A stretch of DNA of 5,863 nt from Candidatus Calidifonticultor daggyaiensis (GTDB lineage: Bacteria; Actinomycetota; Humimicrobiia; Humimicrobiales; Humimicrobiaceae), in NCBI GenBank assembly GCA_015661035.1, contig JACVJA010000105.1, forward strand, positions 1 through 5,863. The letters are read 5' to 3'. The notes under the pieces were generated by a model, which made no database searches, had not been told where the DNA came from, and saw nothing but the letters and a program-made list of their open reading frames with translations. The position numbers and the translations under genes were made by a program. How positions within the stretch are numbered: the stretch's first letter is position 1; each line of letters starts with the position of its first letter. Positions 1 through 5,863 of the stretch are shown in pieces.

Positions 1-170
1 ACAAATTAATATTTAAAAAACTTTTAAAAATTTATCTTAATTTTTTATATTTAAATTTTTGTTTTATAAGGTTATTTTATAAAATTATGATAAAATTTTT
101 TTTATTATTCTTTTTAAATACTTTAAAATATAGATTTATTTTTTTAATAGCTACTAATGCTTTTAATAAA

Positions 171-1079
171 TTATAAATTTAAATTTTTAATTAAAGTTGG
201 AACGTGCTTTTCCCAGCCTAGAGCTTGAATGTGAACACCAGAACAAATTGGCTTTATTTTAGTTATTAAATCTTGTAATATTTCCAAGCACATTGAAACC
301 TTATCATTTGTTTGTGCCATTTTGTCAATAATTCTTTTTGGAACAAAAATTCCAGGTACATTTTTATTCATATAATTTGCCATTTTTTCAGATTTTAATA
401 GTATTACTCCTATCATTACTGGCACTTTAATATTTAATTTATCCAGCTTTTCCATAAATTTTTCAACTACTTGCTCGTCAAAGACAGCTTGGGTTTGGAA
501 AAATTCAGCACCAGCATCAATTTTCTTTTGCATTTTAATTAATTGTAAATTTAAGGATTCTTCAGTATCTGCACCAGGATTAACAACTGCACCTTTAAAA
601 AATGAAGGTGCACCCTTTAGTTGATTTCCTACTAAATCATATCCTTCTTCTAGCTTGCTAATTGTATATAAAAGTGAAACTGAATCTAAATCATATACAG
701 GTTTTGCTTGAGGGTGGTCGCCTACTGTAACATGGTCTCCCGTCAAAGATAATATATTTTTAATACCCATCACATATGCGCTTAAAACATCAGATTGAAG
801 CGCAAGCCTATTTCTGTCTCTGCAAGTCATTTGAAATATAGGATCATGTCCTAAATCCTTTAAAATATGACACGTTGTAAGGGAGCCAAGTCTCATTACA
901 GAACTTTGAAGGTCAGTCACATTAACTCCATTTACAAGGCCTAAAAGCATACTTGCAGTTTCATAAATTTCTGAGGTATCAACACCCTTTGGTGGACCTA
1001 TTTCACAAGTTACAGCAAAATCACCTTTTAATAAAGCTTCTTTGAGTGTGGGTTTTAAATTTTTTGTACTTTCTGTCAT
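171..1079 (-). CDS. metF: Methylenetetrahydrofolate reductase (MetF family), 302 aa
   Basis: This gene encodes a flavin-dependent TIM-barrel enzyme of one-carbon metabolism, which interconverts 5,10-methylene-THF and 5-methyl-THF for methionine synthesis or, in acetyl-CoA-pathway organisms, the methyl branch. Numbered from the ATG, the motif CEIGPPKG carries the Glu (E26) matching the catalytic Glu of the E. coli EFFPP motif. TCRDRN lies at 85-90, and LTGDH carries the flavin/folate-site Asp (D115). FFQTQAVFD carries the folate-contacting Gln (Q197), and GVHIQALGWE closes the barrel near 281-290. The TCRDRN and HIQALGWE forms resemble MetF of anaerobes more than E. coli MetF. Length is normal for the catalytic domain, with no regulatory extension. 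The start is ATG 1079: GAGGT lies 6 nt upstream, while the in-frame GTG at 1091 would place that site inside the gene. No MetV partner or other folate gene is visible. Family is firm; physiological direction is not determined. Confidence 0.9.
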   Translation of the reverse strand: MTESTKNLKPTLKEALLKGDFAVTCEIGPPKGVDTSEIYETASMLLGLVNGVNVTDLQSSVMRLGSLTTCHILKDLGHDPIFQMTCRDRNRLALQSDVLSAYVMGIKNILSLTGDHVTVGDHPQAKPVYDLDSVSLLYTISKLEEGYDLVGNQLKGAPSFFKGAVVNPGADTEESLNLQLIKMQKKIDAGAEFFQTQAVFDEQVVEKFMEKLDKLNIKVPVMIGVILLKSEKMANYMNKNVPGIFVPKRIIDKMAQTNDKVSMCLEILQDLITKIKPICSGVHIQALGWEKHVPTLIKNLNL

Positions 1080-1084
1080 TAATA

Positions 1085-1091
1085 ACCTCAC
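1085..1091 (-). promoter_or_regulatory. Shine-Dalgarno sequence of metF
   Basis: Read on the minus strand this is GTGAGGT, followed by TTATTA and ATG at 1079. GAGG pairs with the usual 16S 3' end at a spacing of 6 nt. It decides the metF start, because the GTG that opens the longest frame is part of this site. Confidence 0.75.
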
Positions 1092-1217
1092 TTTTTATTA
1101 ATTATATATAGTTATATAGTTAGATATATATATTAAATTTTAATCTTAAAAATAAAATTAAAGTTAAAATTTGTTTGATTTGTTAAAAGTAATTTGCTTT
1201 ATTTAAACTGATAGAAT

Positions 1218-1236
1218 ATTAATAAATTTTATTAAT
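1218..1236. repeat. AT-only 19-bp palindrome directly after ktrA stop
   Basis: ATTAATAAA and TTTATTAAT are perfect inverted arms around a single central base. The palindrome begins on the base following the ktrA TAA on the minus strand. As RNA it could form an 8-bp A-U stem with a 3-nt loop. It has no G-C pair and no clean U-tract, so a terminator role is doubtful. AT-only palindromes also arise easily at this base composition. Confidence 0.35.
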
Positions 1237-1896
1237 TTAATCAATAAAACCAAGTTTTTTTAATTGCTTATTTTCACCAATTAATACAACGACATCATCA
1301 GGCTGAAATCTATAATTAATATCAGGTGGACTTTTTATCTCATTTTTTGCATTTTTAACTGCAATTACTGTAATGCCATATTTATGCCTTATGTTTAATT
1401 CTATAAGATTTTGACCAACAAACATTTTTGGACAAATGATTTCAATGATACTAAAATCTGGACCTAATTCTAAGTAGTCTAAAATATTAGCGCTAACCAA
1501 GTTTTTAGCTACTCTTTCACCCATATCTCTTTCAGGGTAAACTATTACATCTGCACCAACTTTTGATAGAATTCTACCTTGTGTTTGTGTACCAGCTTTA
1601 GCAATTATTTTTTTTGCTCCTTTTTCTTTTAGTATAAGTGTTGCTAAAATTGAATTTTGAATGTATTTTTCACCAATTGCAACAATTACGGCATCAAAGT
1701 CTCTAATGTTTAAAGTTTCTAAAATTTCAGCATCAGTTGCATTACATTTCATTGCATCTGTAATTTCGGCTGCGACTCTTTGAATTCTTTCCTCAGACTG
1801 GTCCAATCCTATTACGTTATGACCAATTTTTGTAAGAGTTCTGGCAACACTAGCTCCAAATCTTCCTAAACCTATTATTAAAAATTGCTTTTTCAT
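1237..1896 (-). CDS. ktrA: Potassium uptake regulatory subunit KtrA (TrkA/RCK family), 219 aa
   Basis: This is the cytosolic RCK protein that forms a ring under the KtrB membrane dimer and gates K+ flux in response to ATP/ADP. The N-terminal RCK domain (about 1-135) is a Rossmann fold. IIGLGRFG at 7-14 is the glycine-rich nucleotide loop with the GRFG arginine at R12, and LD at 31-32 ends the second strand and carries the ribose-binding acid. VIVAIG lies at 70-75. YPERDMG at 120-126 matches the HPEKDMG segment of Bacillus KtrA, whose Glu takes part in cation binding. The RCK_C domain (about 136-219) runs through NIRHKYGITVIAVK to the C-terminus. Length is close to Bacillus KtrA (about 222 aa), and a single RCK pair separates it from the double-length TrkA. 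RCK_C domains of KtrA can bind cyclic di-AMP, but that cannot be shown here. The gene lies downstream of ktrB with a 179-bp gap, and no Shine-Dalgarno sequence precedes ATG 1896. Confidence 0.93.
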   Translation of the reverse strand: MKKQFLIIGLGRFGASVARTLTKIGHNVIGLDQSEERIQRVAAEITDAMKCNATDAEILETLNIRDFDAVIVAIGEKYIQNSILATLILKEKGAKKIIAKAGTQTQGRILSKVGADVIVYPERDMGERVAKNLVSANILDYLELGPDFSIIEIICPKMFVGQNLIELNIRHKYGITVIAVKNAKNEIKSPPDINYRFQPDDVVVLIGENKQLKKLGFID

Positions 1897-2014
1897 TTTA
1901 GTTTATTATTAATAATATTTTATTTCTTTTAAGTTTTTATTTCGAAAATAACTGTTTATTTTAATATAGTTATTGTAAAGTTATTTTTTAATATTACTTT
2001 ATATAACTTTAAAT

Positions 2015-2036
2015 AGCTATTTAAATTAAAATAGCT
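2015..2036. repeat. Inverted repeat (8-bp stem) in the ktrB-ktrA gap
   Basis: AGCTATTT (2015-2022) and AAATAGCT (2029-2036) are perfect inverted arms around a 6-base loop. The stem has two G-C pairs, notable in a spacer with almost no G or C. In the ktrB-to-ktrA direction it lies 39 nt after the ktrB stop and is followed by ATTTAAAG, not by a long U-run. It could be an RNA processing or attenuating hairpin, or a protein site. A true intrinsic terminator is not supported. Confidence 0.4.
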
Positions 2037-2042
2037 TAACAA

Positions 2043-2076
2043 ATTTACTATATATTTATATTTACTATATATTTAT
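2043..2076. repeat. Perfect 17-bp tandem duplication at the ktrB 3' end
   Basis: The unit ATTTACTATATATTTAT occurs twice head to tail, at 2043-2059 and 2060-2076, with no mismatch. The second copy ends on the last base of the ktrB TAA stop (2076-2078). It looks like a recent slippage duplication. A functional role, for example as a paired binding site, is not shown. Confidence 0.85.
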
Positions 2077-3422
2077 TATCCAATTGTTATACTATCTTCA
2101 GGATGAATTATTCTATCCGCAACTCCTCTCATTGCTATAGCTAAAGCCATTGTGCTGATGCCAATTCTACCAATATACATACAAAGTATCAATATAATTT
2201 TGCTGGCTGTAGTTAGAGTGGGCGTAATACCAGTGCTTAGTCCAACAGTTCCAAAAGCTGATGTTACTTCAAATAGAGCTTCTGTAAGTGAACATTTTTC
2301 AGCTGCAAGAATACCCATAGTTGCTGATAAAATTATAGTTATTGCGGTAAAAGTAATAGTTAAAGCTCTAGAAAAAAGATCATTAGGTAATCTTTTCCTA
2401 AACATAATAATTTGGTTGCGCCCTCTTAATGAGCTTAAGGCACCAGCTGTAACTAAAGCAAATGTTGTTGTCTTTATACCACCACCAGTTCCACCTGGTG
2501 ATGCACCAATGAACATTAAAAATGTTAAGAAAAAAAGTGTATATTGAGTAAAATTACCGGTTTTTAATGTATTAAACCCAGCAGTTCTAGCAGTAATAGA
2601 ATGAAAAAAACTTGATAGTATTTTTATGCTAATAGACTTATTTTGTAATGTTTGGGGATTGTTGTTTTCAAAAATAAAAAAAAGGGCAGCTCCAACAAGT
2701 ATTAAAATTGCAGTCATTACAAATACTATTTTAGTATGCAAAGTGAATTTTTTTGTTTTTCTAAAGTTAATAATTTCTGCTAAAACTGGAAACCCTAATC
2801 CTCCAAGAATAATTAACATCATTATATTGATATTTATTATAAAATCAGAATTAAACCCTTCAAGATTTTTACTATAAAGGGAAAAACCTGCATTGTTAAA
2901 AGCACTTAAACTATGAAATAGACTAAATGTAATAGATGGTCTTAAAGGATAATTATATTTAAAGTGTAGTGTTAAAAACATTATAATTAAACCAAATGTT
3001 TCAATAACAGCTGTAACAGCTACAACGATTCCAAAAAATCGTCCTATAGGCAAATGCTGTTTTGGCCCAAAGCTAGAATCTACATAAAATTTATCACTAA
3101 TATGTATTTTTCTTCCAAGTATTAAGCCAAAAAGTGAACCTATTGTCATGATTCCTAATCCTCCAATTTGTATAAGTAAAAGGATTAAACTTTTACCTAA
3201 ATCAGTAAAAAATGTTGCTGTATCCTGCACAATAAGTCCGGTAACACAAACTGCTGAAGTTGCTGTAAAAAGTGCATCAATAAAGCTTATTTTACCATTT
3301 GTCGTCATTTGTGGTATCATTAATAACAGAGAACTAAAAAGAATTGTTCCTGCAAAGGCAGAAAGTACTTGTATGCCAATTTTTTTTTGCGTTCTAGATG
3401 ATATTATGGGGATATCTTTCAT
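2076..3422 (-). CDS. ktrB: Potassium-translocating membrane subunit KtrB (TrkH/KtrB family), 448 aa
   Basis: This inner-membrane K+ (possibly Na+-coupled) transporter subunit works as a dimer with the KtrA ring. The protein shows the fourfold M1-P-M2 layout: first helix about 17-36, and eight membrane helices in all. Four pore loops each carry a selectivity-filter glycine: AVCVTGL (G62), FNNAGF (G179), TARTAGF (G282) and FGTVGLS (G394). The glycine-rich segment GASPGGTGGGIK at 306-317 is the flexible intramembrane loop of the third repeat that acts as the gate in KtrB. The C-terminus (RIIHPEDSITIG) is the usual KtrB ending, and length is close to Bacillus KtrB (about 445 aa). The start is ATG 3422, preceded only by a weak AAG and no real Shine-Dalgarno sequence. 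It is the first gene of the minus-strand group and is divergent from archease. ktrA lies 179 bp downstream, which makes KtrB the obvious partner. Confidence 0.94.
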   Translation of the reverse strand: MKDIPIISSRTQKKIGIQVLSAFAGTILFSSLLLMIPQMTTNGKISFIDALFTATSAVCVTGLIVQDTATFFTDLGKSLILLLIQIGGLGIMTIGSLFGLILGRKIHISDKFYVDSSFGPKQHLPIGRFFGIVVAVTAVIETFGLIIMFLTLHFKYNYPLRPSITFSLFHSLSAFNNAGFSLYSKNLEGFNSDFIININIMMLIILGGLGFPVLAEIINFRKTKKFTLHTKIVFVMTAILILVGAALFFIFENNNPQTLQNKSISIKILSSFFHSITARTAGFNTLKTGNFTQYTLFFLTFLMFIGASPGGTGGGIKTTTFALVTAGALSSLRGRNQIIMFRKRLPNDLFSRALTITFTAITIILSATMGILAAEKCSLTEALFEVTSAFGTVGLSTGITPTLTTASKIILILCMYIGRIGISTMALAIAMRGVADRIIHPEDSITIG

Positions 3423-3634
3423 AATCTTAAATTAATTTTTGGATATAAATTTTTAAAATAATTTATTTTTTAGTTTGTTTATTTTAATTTTTATTCTTAA
3501 TCTTAATTTTAATTTAATTTTTTATAAGTTTTATATTTTACTACTTTATTGTTTTTTTTAAATATTTTTTTATTTTTATATTTAATGCAATTTTTATTAT
3601 TTTTTTATGATTCAGTCTAAATAAAAATATTAAA

Positions 3635-3661
3635 ACTTATGAAAAACTTTCTTCAATAAGT
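3635..3661. repeat. Nested inverted repeat upstream of archease
   Basis: The outer arms are ACTTAT (3635-3640) and ATAAGT (3656-3661). Between them an inner GAAA-AAC-TTTC (3641-3651) can form a second small stem. A further overlapping symmetry, TTCA-ATAAG-TGAA, spans 3652-3664. The site sits just upstream of the TATAAT at 3671 in the least AT-rich part of the spacer. It could be an operator for the archease-rtcB operon, but no regulator is known. Confidence 0.35.
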
Positions 3662-3670
3662 GAATAATAA

Positions 3671-3676
3671 TATAAT
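3671..3676 (+). promoter_or_regulatory. Candidate -10 box for the archease-rtcB operon
   Basis: An exact TATAAT lies 52 bp before the archease ATG on the correct strand. No good -35 box is found 16-18 bp upstream (TTTCTT or similar) and there is no extended -10 TG. TATAAT-like words are expected by chance in DNA of this composition, so the call is weak. Confidence 0.3.
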
Positions 3677-3728
3677 TAAAATCAAAAAATTTAACAAATA
3701 TACAAAGTATAACAAATATTAGACATAT

Positions 3729-4226
3729 ATGATAAGCAATAAAGAAAAAGGCTTTACAATCATTGAGCATTCATCTGATATTGGGATAAGTGTATGGGCT
3801 AAAAATGAAGTAGAACTCTTTGAAGTTTGCGCTTATGCAATGTTTTCTATTATTTGTAATATTAATAAAGTTGAAAAAATTATAGTAAAAAAAATTAGAA
3901 TCTTTGAAAAGTTAGATTATGATAATAACCGAATTAGTAATAGTTCAAAAAGCTTACTACTTCTTGATGATGCTTTAATTTATTGGCTGGAAAAGCTTCT
4001 ATATTTGCACGAGATTTATAAACTTTTATTTTCTTATTTTCACATATCAAAATTGGATATAGATAAAACTAAGTTAAAAATATTTGGCATTGCTTGTGGA
4101 GAAAAAATAGATCAAAAAAAGCATGAAATTTTTGTTTCAATAAAAGCGCCAACTTATCACATGCTGGAGGTAAAAAAAGATACTATCACTGGACTTTGGT
4201 CAGCAAAGGTTATTTTTGACGTTTAA
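3729..4226 (+). CDS. Archease, RtcB-activating protein, 165 aa
   Basis: Archease is a small metal-binding protein that promotes guanylylation and multiple turnover of the RNA ligase RtcB. The N-terminus has IEHSSDIG at 12-19, the family's HTADxG motif with Ser for Thr/Ala and its His (H14) and Asp (D17) kept. The block ACGEKIDQKKHEIFVSIKAPTYH (122-144, with the GE and KHE motifs) and the terminal WSAKVIFDV with its near-terminal Asp (D164) are the other hallmarks. Archaeal homologues are about 140 aa. The extra length is mainly a polar stretch rich in Asn and Ser near 62-76, between a beta strand (KIRIFEK) and the following helix (LLLLDDALIYWLEKL). It is the first gene of the operon, 45 bp before rtcB, which supports the function strongly. 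No Shine-Dalgarno sequence precedes ATG 3729, and no other Met occurs before the conserved motif. G+C is about 27%, with the poorly conserved middle lowest. Confidence 0.9.
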   Translation: MISNKEKGFTIIEHSSDIGISVWAKNEVELFEVCAYAMFSIICNINKVEKIIVKKIRIFEKLDYDNNRISNSSKSLLLLDDALIYWLEKLLYLHEIYKLLFSYFHISKLDIDKTKLKIFGIACGEKIDQKKHEIFVSIKAPTYHMLEVKKDTITGLWSAKVIFDV

Positions 4227-4260
4227 ATTTTTTTGGGTTTGTAAAAGTTTTAAAAAAAGA

Positions 4261-4267
4261 AGGTGAT
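4261..4267 (+). promoter_or_regulatory. Shine-Dalgarno sequence of rtcB
   Basis: AGGTGAT is a 7-base continuous match to the complement of the common 16S 3' end, and the AGG ends 8 nt before ATG 4272. The GTG that opens the longest frame (4263) lies inside this site and is therefore unlikely to be the start. It is the strongest ribosome-binding site in the window. Confidence 0.8.
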
Positions 4268-4271
4268 TAAA

Positions 4272-5723
4272 ATGAGCGGATATGATATCAAAAAAATAGA
4301 TGAATATAAATGGGAGATTTTAAAAAATCAAAGTTTGGGTATGAGAGTACCAGGGATAATTTATGCTAACGAAGAAATACTAGAACATGCAAAAAATGAA
4401 AATACAATTCAGCAAGTAATAAATGTTTCTTGCCTGCCAGGAATAGTAAAAGCATCTTTTGCAATGCCTGACATTCATTATGGTTACGGCTTTCCAATTG
4501 GTGGAGTTGCTGCAATGGATTTAGAGGAAGGTGTTATATCGCCAGGAGGAGTTGGATTTGATATTTCTTGCGGTGTTAGGCTTTTAAAAACTAATATTGA
4601 TTATAATGAAATTAAGGAAAAAGTTGAAGATATAATGTATAAGCTTTTTAGTGCAATCCCTAAAGGGGTTGGCAGTAAGGGGAGAATTAAAACTTCAAAA
4701 AAAGAACTAGAACAAATATTTCTTCAAGGCGTAAATTGGGCAATTAAAAAGGGTTATGGAGACGAATCAGATAAATTTTTTATTGAAGAAGAAGGGTGTA
4801 TGCAGGGTGCAAATCCTGATTATGTAAGTAAGCAAGCTTATGACAGAGGCAGTGATCAAGTTGGGAGTTTAGGTTCTGGTAACCATTTTTTGGAGTTACA
4901 AAGAGTTACGGATATTTATGATGATTACTGTGCAAAAGTTATGGGAATATATAAGAATCAGATTATGATAATGATACATTCTGGATCAAGGGGTCTTGGG
5001 CATCAAGTATGCGGTGATTACACTAAACTTATGCAAAAGACAAGCTATTTTAACAAGCTTAATATTGCTGATAGACAGTTGGCATGTTCACCAATTAATT
5101 CAGATGAGGGTAAAAAATATTTTGGTGCTATGGTTTGTGCTGTAAATTATGCTATGGTTAACAGGCATTGTTTAGCTCATTGGGTAAGAATATCATTTGA
5201 ACAGATATTTTCAAAATCATGGAAAAGTTTAGGAATGTTTTTACTTTATGATGTATCTCATAATATAGCTAAAATTGAAGAATTTAAAATAAATGGTAAA
5301 AGAATAAATGTTTGCGTGCATAGAAAAGGAGCTACAAGAGCTTTTGGTCCTGGAAGCATATATATTCCTAAAGAATATAGAGATATTGGCCAGCCAGTAA
5401 TTATTCCTGGTGACATGGGTCGGTATTCATATATATTGGTTGGTACAAAAAAAGCAATGGACGATTGTTTTGGATCAACTTGTCATGGTGCAGGTAGAAT
5501 TATAAGCCGTGCTCAGGCAAAAAAGCAAATAAATGCCTCTCAATTAAAAAAAGACTTATTTGAGAATAAAAGAATTATTATACTTGCTGACAGCCCGGCA
5601 AGTATTTCAGAAGAGGCTCCACAAGCTTACAAGGATGTTAGTATGGTTGTAGATATTGCTCATAATGCAGGTATTTCGAAAAAGGTAGCAAAACTGGAAC
5701 CTTTAGGTGTCATAAAAGGTTAA
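4272..5723 (+). CDS. rtcB: RNA-splicing ligase RtcB (3'-phosphate/5'-OH RNA ligase), 483 aa
   Basis: RtcB is a GTP- and Mn2+-dependent ligase that joins RNA 3'-phosphate or 2',3'-cyclic phosphate ends to 5'-OH ends, for tRNA splicing in archaea and animals and RNA repair in bacteria. Numbered from the ATG, all active-site residues are visible: D97 and C100 (GFDISCGVR), N204 and H205 (GSGNHFLE), H236 (IHSGSRGLG) and H331 (VSHN) as metal or GTP ligands. H405 (CHGAGR) is the histidine that takes GMP, and K482 is the penultimate residue. These sit within two positions of the Pyrococcus horikoshii numbering (D95, C98, N202, H203, H234, H329, H404, K480), and the length is nearly the same (481 aa). 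This is the long archaeal-like form that usually needs archease, not the shorter E. coli form. No intein or truncation is present. It lies 45 bp after archease. The start is ATG 4272, set by AGGTGAT; GTG 4263 is rejected. Confidence 0.96.
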   Translation: MSGYDIKKIDEYKWEILKNQSLGMRVPGIIYANEEILEHAKNENTIQQVINVSCLPGIVKASFAMPDIHYGYGFPIGGVAAMDLEEGVISPGGVGFDISCGVRLLKTNIDYNEIKEKVEDIMYKLFSAIPKGVGSKGRIKTSKKELEQIFLQGVNWAIKKGYGDESDKFFIEEEGCMQGANPDYVSKQAYDRGSDQVGSLGSGNHFLELQRVTDIYDDYCAKVMGIYKNQIMIMIHSGSRGLGHQVCGDYTKLMQKTSYFNKLNIADRQLACSPINSDEGKKYFGAMVCAVNYAMVNRHCLAHWVRISFEQIFSKSWKSLGMFLLYDVSHNIAKIEEFKINGKRINVCVHRKGATRAFGPGSIYIPKEYRDIGQPVIIPGDMGRYSYILVGTKKAMDDCFGSTCHGAGRIISRAQAKKQINASQLKKDLFENKRIIILADSPASISEEAPQAYKDVSMVVDIAHNAGISKKVAKLEPLGVIKG

Positions 5724-5763
5724 ATTTCAATTCTTTATTCATTAATAATATTTTTTGCGCTTA

Positions 5764-5790
5764 TAATATTTATAATATTAATTTTTATTT
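5764..5790 (+). terminator. Weak candidate terminator after rtcB
   Basis: TAATATT (5764-5770) and AATATTA (5774-5780) form a 7-bp stem around a 3-base loop, followed by A and then TTTTTATTT. The position, 41 bases after the rtcB stop, and the U-tract fit an intrinsic terminator. The stem has no G-C pair, so it would be unstable. An alternative pairing of 5741-5747 with 5776-5782 is also possible. Confidence 0.3.
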
Positions 5791-5863
5791 CTCACTTAAA
5801 TCTTATATTGTTTTAAATTTTAAATTTTTTAAAAATTAAATAATTTTTTATAAAATTTAAAAA

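Larger units (their letters stand above)
3423..3728. other. Divergent intergenic region, about 90% A+T
   Basis: This spacer separates the divergent ktrB and archease genes and must hold both promoters. Hand counting gives 31 G or C in 306 bases. On the plus strand the left part is T-rich (3481-3600: 79 T, 33 A) and the right part A-rich (3621-3720: 57 A, 31 T), so both outgoing transcripts would have A-rich leaders. I see no open frame worth calling, no structured riboswitch and no sigma-54 (-24/-12) element. Candidate elements are listed separately. Confidence 0.8.

Noticed and set aside
62..84. Inverted repeat TTTTATA/TATAAAA downstream of metF as a terminator
   Set aside because: The stem is A-T only with a 9-base loop, and the metF transcript would read C then A residues after it, not a U-tract.
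144..166. Hairpin TTAATAGC/GCTTTTAA just after the metF stop
   Set aside because: Eight positions with one mismatch and two G-C pairs around a 7-base loop, but in the metF direction it is followed by A residues, so it is not an intrinsic terminator. A role in mRNA stability cannot be judged from sequence.
1092..1217. Promoter for metF among the TATATA-rich stretches
   Set aside because: Several -10-like words exist, but none has a matching -35 box at proper spacing, and such words are frequent by chance here.
2152..2547. Open frame on the plus strand, 131 codons, antisense to ktrB
   Set aside because: It lies wholly inside the well-supported ktrB gene, its protein resembles no family I know, and no ribosome-binding site supports it. 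It is a shadow of the hydrophobic ktrB codons.
2626..2877. Open frame on the plus strand, 83 codons, antisense to ktrB
   Set aside because: Same reasons: inside ktrB, Ile/Val-rich reverse-complement translation with no recognisable motif.
3148..3435. Open frame on the plus strand, 95 codons, over the ktrB 5' end
   Set aside because: It is antisense to the conserved first KtrB repeat, including the filter motif, and shows no independent coding evidence.
3423..3600. Possible cyclic di-AMP riboswitch in the ktrB leader
   Set aside because: Some ktr operons are controlled this way, but the leader has almost no G or C and cannot form the conserved G-C-containing helices of that riboswitch.
5724..5863. 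Further gene or RNA at the right edge
   Set aside because: No open frame with a credible start or ribosome-binding site and no tRNA-like or structured segment is visible; it is AT-rich spacer apart from the weak terminator candidate.

Overview
The window is a very AT-rich piece of bacterial chromosome with five intact protein genes. No RNA gene, mobile element, CRISPR array or phage gene is visible. All five genes end in TAA, and tryptophan is encoded by TGG where checked, so the standard code fits. Coding DNA is moderately AT-rich: by hand count the archease gene is about 27% G+C, and the core of rtcB is higher. The intergenic DNA is extreme, with the 306-bp divergent spacer at about 10% G+C. 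A folate enzyme of the type common in anaerobes, a KtrAB-type potassium system and an archease-rtcB pair suggest a low-GC, probably anaerobic and possibly host-associated bacterium. An Elusimicrobiota/Endomicrobium-like lineage is one possibility, but five genes cannot fix the phylum.

Left part, minus strand (read right to left): ktrB (3422-2076, K+-translocating membrane subunit), ktrA (1896-1237, cytosolic RCK gating subunit) and metF (1079-171, methylenetetrahydrofolate reductase). KtrB and KtrA form one transporter. MetF is functionally unrelated and may simply follow on the same strand. The gaps are wide for an operon (179 and 157 bp) and hold AT-rich inverted repeats and a 17-bp tandem duplication, so co-transcription is uncertain.

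Right part, plus strand: archease (3729-4226) and rtcB (4272-5723), 45 bp apart and almost certainly one RNA-repair operon. RtcB joins 2',3'-cyclic-phosphate or 3'-phosphate RNA ends to 5'-OH ends, and archease speeds RtcB guanylylation and turnover. All catalytic and metal-binding RtcB residues are present at positions almost identical to the archaeal enzyme.

Two start codons can be corrected from Shine-Dalgarno placement. For both metF and rtcB an upstream in-frame GTG lies inside the Shine-Dalgarno sequence itself, and the ATG a few codons later is the likely start. The other three genes have no clear Shine-Dalgarno sequence. I did not find an undescribed system. The points worth a second look are the archease insertion, the skew switch in the divergent spacer, and the small repeats between genes.
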